A stretch of 64,000 bases of DNA from a bacterium (GTDB lineage: Bacteria > Planctomycetota > Planctomycetia > Pirellulales > Pirellulaceae). This document shows, in pieces, positions 36,895-44,431 of this stretch. Location: positions 84,042-148,041 of the forward strand of contig JAUIGN010000014.1 in the NCBI GenBank assembly GCA_030430075.1, written 5' to 3'. The position numbers were made by a program, and so were the translations under genes. The notes under the pieces were generated by a model. It had not been told where the DNA came from. It did no database searches and saw only the letters and a program-made list of their open reading frames with translations. Positions within the stretch are counted from its first letter, which is position 1, and each line of letters starts with the position of its first letter.

Positions 36895-36933
36895 GCGAGC
36901 GTTAGCTCGCCGTCGGTCCGAGGCCCTGCCTCG
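36895..36933 (-). terminator. Two tandem hairpins after the TadE-like gene
   Basis: Directly after the stop codon of the minus-strand TadE-like gene come CGAGGC/GCCTCG (36919-36933, 3-base loop) and GCGAGC/GCTCGC (36895-36910, 4-base loop GTTA). Both are perfect 6-bp stems. No T-run follows, so this could be a terminator or an mRNA 3' end stabiliser. Confidence 0.45.
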
Positions 36934-37509
36934 CTAGAGCTCGTAACAGAACGTCGTCGAGGAATACGTTGTGCAACCCGTGATGTCGAAGCCGAAGGCC
37001 TGCAAGCAATTCGGCATCAGTTCTTCCAGGGCCACGCACACAGAAATCCGTACGCTGTTGGGCGGAATTGCCGTAGCCGGCTCGGAGCACGCAGGGCAAT
37101 CTGGTACGTAGTCGGTCCTGAGCGTCTGTTCCATAAAACCGCTCGACATATTGACGTTATGTTCCAGAATGATGGCACACGGGTCGATTCCCGAACTGGC
37201 AAGTTGTTGGAGAATTGCGTCGGTGATCGCGGACGGAACGGGGTCGCCCGCGACGTCGCCTTCATTGGGCAGGGGCGACGTCTGTGAAGCAAAGACGCCG
37301 CCTACTCGGGAGGCGATGGCCACCTGCTGGTAATTCCAGAGATACAGGGCGAACTCGACGACGGCGAACGCCAGGATGGCATAGATGGGCGTCACCAGGA
37401 TGATCTCAAGCGTCACGGCTCCATGGCGCCGCGCGGCCCGCCTGCGGTGGTGACCGTTTGCGCACGTCGATTCTACGGGACGACTGTTGTGGCCGGATCG
37501 GTTCGTCAT
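36934..37509 (-). CDS. TadE-like pseudopilin
   Basis: The 191-residue protein has a basic leader and a prepilin-type motif, RRHGAVTLEIILVTPIYAIL: glycine before the cleavage point and glutamate at +5, followed by a hydrophobic helix. This is the usual organisation of TadE minor pseudopilins of the Flp (Tad) pilus system. The C-terminal part holds several cysteines (CPACSE, NCLQAFGFDITGC) that could form disulfides. It faces the divergent Flp pilin gene across 412 bases. Confidence 0.85.
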   Translation of the reverse strand: MTNRSGHNSRPVESTCANGHHRRRAARRHGAVTLEIILVTPIYAILAFAVVEFALYLWNYQQVAIASRVGGVFASQTSPLPNEGDVAGDPVPSAITDAILQQLASSGIDPCAIILEHNVNMSSGFMEQTLRTDYVPDCPACSEPATAIPPNSVRISVCVALEELMPNCLQAFGFDITGCTTYSSTTFCYEL

Positions 37510-37921
37510 AACGCCGTGATGTGTTGAGTGTGTTGAAACGCTCTGCTGGCCGCGTCGATGACCGCCGTGGCTGGATCTTCACGCTGCCCTGCTCTCTCAG
37601 GAAGCAAAGGCTGTGCCGGGCCGCGATAACATCTTGCGACGCGGGGATCGACGGGCGTTCTGCCTGGATCGCTGTTGCGAGAAGACCTCACGATGTTGTC
37701 TTTAGACGACATACGCGTCTTGCCCTGTTTCCGCCTGCTGCCTGTTCCCAAGGCGTGAATGCGCATCGAGTTGTTTGGCACGCGATCTGCGAAGTTGTCC
37801 GCCCGGCGCCGTGATCAGGTTGGAGTCATCACGGTGGAAAGTAGATACAACAAGCGTTACCCCACTGGGATGTCGCAGGCGGCTGTTTGCCACAACCCTT
37901 AGCTATCAAAAAGGGCGTGAC
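37510..37921. other. Divergent intergenic region between TadE-like and Flp pilin genes
   Basis: This 412-base region separates the minus-strand TadE-like gene from the plus-strand Flp pilin gene and should hold both promoters. I see no convincing -35/-10 pair, operator or riboswitch. Small open frames on both strands lack ribosome-binding sites and recognisable products. Confidence 0.4.
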
Positions 37922-38113
37922 ATGATGAGACGCGTGGTGTTTCGAGCTCGCAGACGCCGTCCCGCCAAAGGCGCCGTATTCGCCGAATACCTGGTGCTCC
38001 TGACGGTCGTCGGCATCGGCGTCGTTGCCGGTATCGCAGCGGTCCGGTTGGCCCTGATTACCGAGATCGGGGACCTCTTCACGGCGATCGCGAATGTAAC
38101 GTGTCCGCCGTAG
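37922..38113 (+). CDS. flp: Flp-type pilin
   Basis: The 63-residue protein has a basic leader (MMRRVVFRARRRRPAKG), then AVFAEYLVLLTVVGIGVVAG. This fits the Flp prepilin site G/XXXXEY exactly: cleavage after Gly17 with Glu at +5 and Tyr at +6, followed by a single hydrophobic helix. The mature pilin would be about 46 residues, the usual Flp length. AAAAAGGGCG lies upstream of the ATG at 37922. It is followed 61 bases later by a TadE-like gene. No tadA, tadB/C, rcpA or prepilin peptidase gene is in the window. Confidence 0.85.
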   Translation: MMRRVVFRARRRRPAKGAVFAEYLVLLTVVGIGVVAGIAAVRLALITEIGDLFTAIANVTCPP

Positions 38114-38174
38114 GTAGCCGCTTCCTGGCAGCGGTGGCAAGCGTGCTCGAATCCGGGATGAGAGGTATAACGGG

Positions 38175-38642
38175 ATGACGTACAAGATGCGACGAAAGCG
38201 GCGCGGAGCGGTGACGCTGGAGTTCATTATCGGCGTTCTCGTGCTGGTCATCGCGACGTTTGCCATTATGCAGTTGGGCATTACGGCAATCGTCAGCTAC
38301 GGGATTTCCCATGCCGCCACAGTGGCCGCGCGCGAGGCAGGGAAAGGGGCGGACATCGCCGATCTGGAAGACGTCGTTGAATACGTCCTTGCCCCGTACA
38401 ACCTGACCGTCGGCAGCAGCCTCGTCGTGATTCTCGAAGATCCCTCGTTCGTCCTGCCGCAACGAGCCGGTACCTTGGACTGTGACCCTCCTGCAAGCCC
38501 CGCGTTGATGGTGGATACGGTGCGTGTCACCGTTTGCGTGCGGCTGGATACTGCGCCCTTTGTGAATCTGCTGTCGGTGTTCGGGATTGACATCTCAGAT
38601 CGCTGTATCCGCGCCAGTTCGGTCGTCAATAAAGAAGCATGA
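38175..38642 (+). CDS. TadE-like pseudopilin
   Basis: The 155-residue protein starts with MTYKMRRKRRGAVTLEF, again glycine then five residues with glutamate at +5, followed by a hydrophobic helix (IIGVLVLVIATFAIMQLGI). The rest is soluble with three cysteines. It is similar in plan to the TadE-like protein at 36934-37509, including the basic leader and the GAVTLE motif, and both end with a cysteine-containing domain. The pair may be an old duplication split around the pilin gene. Confidence 0.85.
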   Translation: MTYKMRRKRRGAVTLEFIIGVLVLVIATFAIMQLGITAIVSYGISHAATVAAREAGKGADIADLEDVVEYVLAPYNLTVGSSLVVILEDPSFVLPQRAGTLDCDPPASPALMVDTVRVTVCVRLDTAPFVNLLSVFGIDISDRCIRASSVVNKEA

Positions 38643-38744
38643 TCGGTCCGCGGCTGGTTAGCGACGCAGCCCAACGGCGAGTCCAACAAGACCAACGAGC
38701 AGACGCCGCGCGCCGCGGTAGCCAGTCGCGGCCCCATGCCGACT

Positions 38745-39086
38745 CGCCTTGGCTGCTGCTTCATTCCGTCAAGGTTACGGTCCATGTGGCCGAGAGAAGT
38801 GAGACGGAAGTGCACGTGATTGAGGGGGCGGCGGACGTTTACGATGCGGAGGGGCTCGACCACCGGTCGAGCAATGAGATTCACTTGGTCAACGGGGAAG
38901 CCGGAAAATTTGCCAAGGGTCGAGAACGGTCCCGGCGTTGACATTGTTTTCTTCGACCTGCAGACATTTGCCAACCCGCCCGACGGCGACGCCTTTCACG
39001 TCAGCCCGCTGAGGTTTCGCGACGACCTCAGATCCCATACCATCCAATTTATGGTCTCACCATGGAATCGGCCGGCGAGACGGTAA
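38745..39086 (+). pseudogene. Decayed FecR-domain protein remnant
   Basis: One frame reads VHVAERSETEVHVIEGAADV followed by YDAEG and NEIHLVNGEAGKFAKG, which resembles the end of a FecR domain (TEVHV..G..., then L..GEA). After about 38920 similarity appears to continue in another frame as VDIVFFDLQTFANPPDGDAF. Both frames end without a complete protein and there is no start with a ribosome-binding site. In planctomycetes FecR-like genes commonly precede DUF1549/DUF1553 genes, as here. I read it as a frameshifted, truncated remnant. The rest of 38643-39200 shows nothing else. Confidence 0.45.
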
Positions 39087-39200
39087 TAGGGCTGTTTTTC
39101 CAGGACGCATTGGATGATAAACACTATGTTGATCCTGTGTTTCTGGGCGGCCTGCCGGCGATCGAGTGACGGTTTCGGTTTAACCCCACGAAAGGTGGTT

Positions 39201-42200
39201 ATGATCTTCAGAAGTTTCGTGATGTTCGGCCTGGCCGTGATCCCGTCCCTGGCAATGGCGGACGATCCGCTCGACACCGCACAACTGAAATTCTTCGAAA
39301 CGAACGTGCGGCCGTTGTTGGCGTCGAAGTGTGTGCAATGCCACGGCGCAGAGCAACAGAAGGGCGAATTGCGGCTCGATTCGCTGGCCGCGATGCTCGC
39401 CGGTGGAGAGAGTGGTCCGGCGATTGTCCCTGCCGACCCGGAAGCCAGTCTGCTGATCGAGGCGATTAACTACGAGTCGTTCGAGATGCCGCCGAAGGGG
39501 CAGTTGAGTGCCGATTCGATCGCCATCCTGACCCGTTGGGTGAAGATGGGTGCACCGTGGCCCGACTCCAAGTCGGACCTGATTCGCAGTTCCGAAAAGA
39601 CATTCACCGCGGAAGACCGCAACTGGTGGGCGATCCAGCCGGTTCGTGAACCAGCAGTTCCCGAGGACGGCGGCGACTGGGCGAGAAACGAAATTGATCG
39701 ATTCGTCGCGCGGAAGCTCACTGCCGCGGGCCTCCAACCGGCACCCGAAGCGGACCGCTACGAGCTCGTTCGCCGGGCTTACTTCGACCTGCACGGCCTG
39801 CCGCCGACGCCCGCTCAAATCGAGCAGTTTGTCCATGACGAGCGGCCCGATGCCTGGCAACGATTAATTCGCCAACTGCTGGAAAGTCCGCGTTACGGCG
39901 AGCGTTGGGCACAGCACTGGCTTGACGTTGTGCGGTACGCTGAAAGCGACGGATACAACGAGGATGCGTTTCGGCCGAGCGCCAGTGCCTTTCGCGATTA
40001 CGTGATCCGTTCGCTGAACGACGACAAGCCCTACGACCAGTTTGTCCGCGAACACCTGGCCGGCGACGAGATTGCACCGGACGACCCTGACGTCTTTATC
40101 GGCACGGCCTACTTGCGGCACGGCATCTACGAATGGAACCAACGCAACGCGCGCATGCACTGGGGGCTGATTATCAACGAAATGACTCGCGTCACCGGCG
40201 AGGCTTTCCTGGGGATCGGCATCGGCTGCGCCGAGTGTCACGATCACAAGTTCGATCCGATTCTGCAGCAGGACTATTACGGTTTGCAGGCTTTTCTGTC
40301 GTCGGTCGCCTGGCCGATGGAGCGGCCGTTGGCAGGCCCGGACGAGGTTGCCGCTCATCGCCAACAGTTACAGGCCTGGGAAGAGGCCACGAAGGCGATC
40401 CGTGATGAGATGCACGGCCTGGCGAAAGAGCCGTTTGATAGCAACCAGGCGTATATTGTCGGACAGTTTCCCGACGACATTCAGGCGATCTATCACAAAC
40501 CGGATTCGGAGAAGACCACGTACGAGCGGCAATTGTCCTATCTGGTGCACCGGCAAGCGCAGCGGGCGGCGACCCGTTACGACTATGAAAAGGCCCTCAA
40601 GGGCAAGCCGGAAAAACTCAAGCGGTATCACGAACTGCAAGCCGAGTTAAAAAAGTTCGAATCGCTCAAGCCGGCGCCGCTGCCGAACGCCTTCGTCGCC
40701 ACGGATGTCGGACCGGAGCCGGCGCCGACCTACCTGCTGACCCGAACCACGAAAGAAGAGGTCGCGCCGTCGTTCCTGGCGCTGCTGGGGGCCGACCCGC
40801 CCAAAATCACACCTACCGAATCGACCACCGGACGCCGGACCGCCTTGGCCAACTGGATCGCCCGCGACGACAACCCGCTTTCGACGCGTGTGATCGTGAA
40901 TCGGGTCTGGCAACGCCACTTTGGAAAAGGCATTGTCCCCACACCCAACGATTTTGGCACGTTGGGCGAGCCACCCAGCCACCCCGAGTTGCTCGATTGG
41001 TTGACGCGTCGTTTTCTCGCAGAAGGGTGGCGAATCAAGCCGCTTCACGAATTGCTGATGAACAGCGCCACCTACCGGCAGACCGCGTACCGCGAACCCT
41101 CTGCAGAAGAAGCGGAAGTCGACCCAACCAACCGCTTACTGTGGCGGTTTCGCCCACAACGGCTGGACGCGGAACAGGTTCGCGACGCGATGCTGGCGGT
41201 CTCAGGCGAACTCCAACACCGTGAGGGGGGCACTTCCGTGAACGGCACGACGCCGGTTCGCAGCGTCTATGTCATCAAGAAGCGGAACAAGCCCGACGAA
41301 ATGCTGAGCGGGTTCGATGCGCCATTAGGCTTTGAATCGGCACCCGACCGGATTGCCACGACGACGCCGGTTCAATCGTTGCTGTTGGCCAACGGCGGGT
41401 GGGCCCTGGATCGTTCGCGGGCGTTTGCCAAACGGTTGTTGGCGGGCAAAGGACAACTTGAACCGGACGACGTCCGCAGGGCATACCGGCTCGTTTTCGG
41501 CCGGGAGGCCACTGCCGACGAAGTCGGCGAGGCCGTGGAGTTTGTGCGCGGGCAATCAGCCGTGGCCGCTGCCCCTGCGGGCGCCGACAAATTCCCCAAC
41601 GAAACCGGATTGCGACCGCGGAGCCAGCACTTCGGCGCCGTGAAGGATGTTGAGCTCGGTCCAAAAACGCTCTGGATCCAGCCTGGCAGCCGTTTCGAGC
41701 GTCTGCACGTTCAACAGGCAGACGGCTTGGACGCGCAGTTCACCGTTGAAGCGATTACCAACCTCGATCGCCTCTATCCCGATGCCAGCGTGAATACGTT
41801 GCTTTCCCGCTGGAACGGCAGCACGAAGACGAACGGTTGGAACATCGGCGTCACGAGCACGAAGTCAGCCTATCAACCCCGCAACTTCATTGTGCAACTG
41901 GTCGGCCGCACGTTTCAGGATGAACCGGCGTATGAGGTGGTTGCTTCCGGATTGCGATTTCCGCTGAATACTCCCGTCTATATTGCGGCGGCAATCTCAG
42001 CGACGACCTCGGACGAGAACCCCACCAGCGGCTCCGTGACCTTCTACATGAAAGACCTGTCCGACCCGGATGCCAAGCTGGAGACAGCGACCGTCGAAAC
42101 ATCCGTCGTCAGCCGGATTCAGAACCCGGCCTTGAAGATTGTCACCGGCGGGCGGGACGGCCAGGGACACTTGTGGGACGGCCAACTGGCCAGGTTGACC

Positions 42201-42440
42201 GTGAGCCGTCGAATTCTGCCGCCTGAACAACTGCTGGTCGGAAGCGACGTTGACAAGGCGAGCCGAATTGTGGACTGGACCTTCGCCGGTGACGACGGCG
42301 AACAGCCCGCGCCGCACACCGCCTGGCTGCGGAAAGCAGCGGCAGACGAGCTGCCGGGCGTTTCCCGCAAGACGCTCGTTGCCGTCACCGACTTCTGCCA
42401 CGCGCTCTTCAACTCAAACGAATTCCTCTACCTGCATTGA
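39201..42440 (+). CDS. PSCyt1/DUF1549/DUF1553 protein with inserted LamG-like domain
   Basis: The 1079-residue exported protein has a Sec signal (MIFRSFVMFGLAVIPSLAMA) and a cytochrome-like PSCyt1 domain with CVQCHG. A DUF1549 domain follows (FVARKLTAAGLQPAPEADR, second haem-like motif CAECHDHKFD), then DUF1553 (TALANWIARDDNPLSTRVIV, VNRVWQRHFGKGIV). A jelly-roll LamG-like domain (about 810-1015; FTVEAITNLDRLYPDAS, ITGGRDGQGHLW-like end) is inserted inside the C-terminal DUF1553 part, which resumes with FCHALFNSNEFLYLH. AGGTGGTT precedes the start at 39201. The stop overlaps or abuts the DUF1501 gene. Function in the cell is not established for this family. Confidence 0.92.
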   Translation: MIFRSFVMFGLAVIPSLAMADDPLDTAQLKFFETNVRPLLASKCVQCHGAEQQKGELRLDSLAAMLAGGESGPAIVPADPEASLLIEAINYESFEMPPKGQLSADSIAILTRWVKMGAPWPDSKSDLIRSSEKTFTAEDRNWWAIQPVREPAVPEDGGDWARNEIDRFVARKLTAAGLQPAPEADRYELVRRAYFDLHGLPPTPAQIEQFVHDERPDAWQRLIRQLLESPRYGERWAQHWLDVVRYAESDGYNEDAFRPSASAFRDYVIRSLNDDKPYDQFVREHLAGDEIAPDDPDVFIGTAYLRHGIYEWNQRNARMHWGLIINEMTRVTGEAFLGIGIGCAECHDHKFDPILQQDYYGLQAFLSSVAWPMERPLAGPDEVAAHRQQLQAWEEATKAIRDEMHGLAKEPFDSNQAYIVGQFPDDIQAIYHKPDSEKTTYERQLSYLVHRQAQRAATRYDYEKALKGKPEKLKRYHELQAELKKFESLKPAPLPNAFVATDVGPEPAPTYLLTRTTKEEVAPSFLALLGADPPKITPTESTTGRRTALANWIARDDNPLSTRVIVNRVWQRHFGKGIVPTPNDFGTLGEPPSHPELLDWLTRRFLAEGWRIKPLHELLMNSATYRQTAYREPSAEEAEVDPTNRLLWRFRPQRLDAEQVRDAMLAVSGELQHREGGTSVNGTTPVRSVYVIKKRNKPDEMLSGFDAPLGFESAPDRIATTTPVQSLLLANGGWALDRSRAFAKRLLAGKGQLEPDDVRRAYRLVFGREATADEVGEAVEFVRGQSAVAAAPAGADKFPNETGLRPRSQHFGAVKDVELGPKTLWIQPGSRFERLHVQQADGLDAQFTVEAITNLDRLYPDASVNTLLSRWNGSTKTNGWNIGVTSTKSAYQPRNFIVQLVGRTFQDEPAYEVVASGLRFPLNTPVYIAAAISATTSDENPTSGSVTFYMKDLSDPDAKLETATVETSVVSRIQNPALKIVTGGRDGQGHLWDGQLARLTVSRRILPPEQLLVGSDVDKASRIVDWTFAGDDGEQPAPHTAWLRKAAADELPGVSRKTLVAVTDFCHALFNSNEFLYLH

Positions 42441-42448
42441 ACATTGTC

Positions 42449-43870
42449 ATGAAATGTAATCGAATCGACCTCCCCAGTTCGCGGCGCGAGTTCCTCTGTA
42501 CGGCCGGTGGCGGTTTCGGCGCGTTGGCGTTTGCGGCGCTGAGCGGCCGACCGTTGTTGGCTGACCGCCCGGAGAACCCGGCGGCCAAGAGGATTCCGAA
42601 TCGCGTCGGCCATGCCAAGAATATCATCTGGCTGTTCATGGAAGGGGGGCCGAGCCACCTCGATTTGTTCGATCACAAGCCATTGGTCAACGAGCTGGCC
42701 GGGAAGACGCTGCCCGACAGTTTTCCTCGCCCGGTCACCGCGATGGGTGAAGTGAACTCGCCGATCTTGGCATGCAAACGGAAGTGGTCGCGGTGCGGCG
42801 AGAGCGGGTTGTGGGTCTCCGACTGGCTGCCGCATCACCACGCCATTGCGGACGAACTGTGCGTGATTCACTCTTGCGTCTCCGATGGCATCAATCACGC
42901 GGGCGGCGTATGCCAAATGAACACCGGCGCGGTCTTCGGCGGCCGCCCGTCGCTCGGGGCCTGGGTCTCTTACGGGCTCGGCGCACCGTCAGAGAGCCTG
43001 CCGACCTATGTGGTGATGAAAGATAGTAACTCGATGGTCGTCAACGGGGCGCGTGCCTGGGGTTCAGGCTTCATGCCGTCCAGCCATCAAGGCGTGCTGT
43101 TCGAGACCGGTGCGGAACCGCTCCGCAATCTGAATAATCCGCAGGGCATCTCGGCAGAACAGCAGCAGCGCAAGCTGGAGTTCATCAATCACCTCAATCG
43201 TCGCCATTACGCGGGTCGCGAGTCCAACTCGGATTTGGAAGCCCGAATTCAGAGCTACGAGCTGGCGGCGCGAATGCAGGCGGATGCGCCGGCCGCGATC
43301 GACTTGGACCAAGAGCCGGCGCGCGTCAAGGAACGCTACGGGCTGGACCAGAAGGAGACCGAGGTTTACGGTCGCCAATGTTTGCTCGCCCGGCGACTGG
43401 TCGAACGTGGGGTGCGGTTTGTGCAGCTTTATTCGGGTGCCGGCAGCAAATGGGACAGCCACAGCAACATCGAAGGAAATCACTCGCGGCTGTGCCGAGG
43501 GGTCGACAAACCGATCGCCGGCCTGATCACGGACCTGAAAGAGCGCGGGTTGCTCGATGAGACGCTCGTTGTTTGGGGCGGCGAATTCGGTCGGACGCCG
43601 ATGAGCGAGAAGGGGACGGGTCGCGACCACAACCCGACCGGGTTCACTATGTGGATGGCCGGCGGCGGTGTCCGCGCGGGGCAGACGATCGGGGCGACCG
43701 ACGACCTTGGTCTGTACGCGGTCGAAGACAAACTTCATGTCCACGATATTCATGCCACGATGATGGGGCTGCTGGGCATCGACCACACGAAAGTCATTTA
43801 CATGCATAAAGGCCGCCCTGAACGGGTTGACATGAATGAGGGAGACTTTTTCCAGGAGATCGTCTCGTAG
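42449..43870 (+). CDS. Tat-exported DUF1501 protein
   Basis: The protein of about 473 residues begins with a twin-arginine signal (SSRREFLCTAGGGFGALAF). Metal-binding sulfatase/phosphatase-like blocks of DUF1501 follow: MEGGPSHLDLFDHKP, SVSDGINHAGGV-type region, GRQCLLARRLVERGVRFVQL, WDSHSNI and WGGEFGRTPMSE ... GRDHNP. It is the standard partner of DUF1549/DUF1553 proteins and starts 8 bases after their stop; a TTG at 42437 overlapping that stop is an alternative start. Enzyme activity is not known. Directly after the stop lies a tandem repeat array. Confidence 0.92.
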   Translation: MKCNRIDLPSSRREFLCTAGGGFGALAFAALSGRPLLADRPENPAAKRIPNRVGHAKNIIWLFMEGGPSHLDLFDHKPLVNELAGKTLPDSFPRPVTAMGEVNSPILACKRKWSRCGESGLWVSDWLPHHHAIADELCVIHSCVSDGINHAGGVCQMNTGAVFGGRPSLGAWVSYGLGAPSESLPTYVVMKDSNSMVVNGARAWGSGFMPSSHQGVLFETGAEPLRNLNNPQGISAEQQQRKLEFINHLNRRHYAGRESNSDLEARIQSYELAARMQADAPAAIDLDQEPARVKERYGLDQKETEVYGRQCLLARRLVERGVRFVQLYSGAGSKWDSHSNIEGNHSRLCRGVDKPIAGLITDLKERGLLDETLVVWGGEFGRTPMSEKGTGRDHNPTGFTMWMAGGGVRAGQTIGATDDLGLYAVEDKLHVHDIHATMMGLLGIDHTKVIYMHKGRPERVDMNEGDFFQEIVS

Positions 43871-43908
43871 ACCGCCCCCACAACGGTTTGCCGCAGGTCT
43901 CAAGCGAG

Positions 43909-44197
43909 CTCGGCGCGGTTCTCCGACCCCGCTGAAACCCCGAACCTGCTCGGCGCGGGTCTCCGACCCCGCTGAAACCCCGAACCTGCTCGGCGCGGGT
44001 CTCCGCCCCCGTCGAAACTCCGAACCTGCTCGGCGCGGGTCTCCGACCCCGCTGAAACCCCGAACCTGCTCGGCGCGGGTCTCCGACCCCGCCGAAACTC
44101 CGAACCTGCTCGGCGCGGGTCTCCCACCCCGCCGAAACTCCGAACCTGCTCGGCGCGGGTCTCCGACCCCGCCGAAACCGCTGACCGAAGGTCTCCA
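43909..44197 (+). repeat. 40-bp tandem array of CTCGGCGCGGGTCTC core, seven units, with cap
   Basis: Seven units start at 43909, 43949, 43989, 44029, 44069, 44109 and 44149, each 40 bases apart. A unit contains CGGCGCGGGTC, TCC, then GACCCCGCTG or GACCCCGCCG, so each can fold into a hairpin of about 10 bp with one bulged C. The array ends in a cap, GGTCTCCGACCCCGCCGAAA then CCGCTGACCGAAGGTCTCC. Because 40 is not a multiple of three, the frame shifts at every unit and the open frames on both strands are artefacts. It lies 39 bases after the DUF1501 stop. Confidence 0.85.
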
Positions 44198-44387
44198 CCC
44201 CCGATTGTCTCCGCCTGCATTCAGACCGAACGAAGAAGCCAAGCACAACCTCCTTCGATTCAACGGTCCGGACGTGCGGGACGTCGGTGATGGGACGTTC
44301 CGGCCTCGCGCCAGACCGCATTACGTCCTTCACAGCATGACCAACAGAATGACGAAAGAACGACGGCTTCGCTTCGCCGCTCAATTA

Positions 44388-44414
44388 CCGGGCAACACGT
44401 TGTTGAGTTGCCGG
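44388..44414 (+). promoter_or_regulatory. Hairpin just upstream of LamG/DUF1549 gene
   Basis: CCGGGCAAC and GTTGCCGG form an 8-bp stem with one bulge around a 10-base loop, ending 17 bases before the ATG at 44432. It could be a 5'-UTR structure or the end of the upstream transcript. The interval 44198-44387 shows nothing else recognisable. Confidence 0.3.
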
Positions 44415-44431
44415 ACAACACAACTGGCTGA

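Noticed and set aside
38297..38974. 225-residue minus-strand frame over the TadE-like gene and the FecR-like remnant
   Set aside because: It is the shadow of the plus-strand TadE-like gene and no domain is visible.
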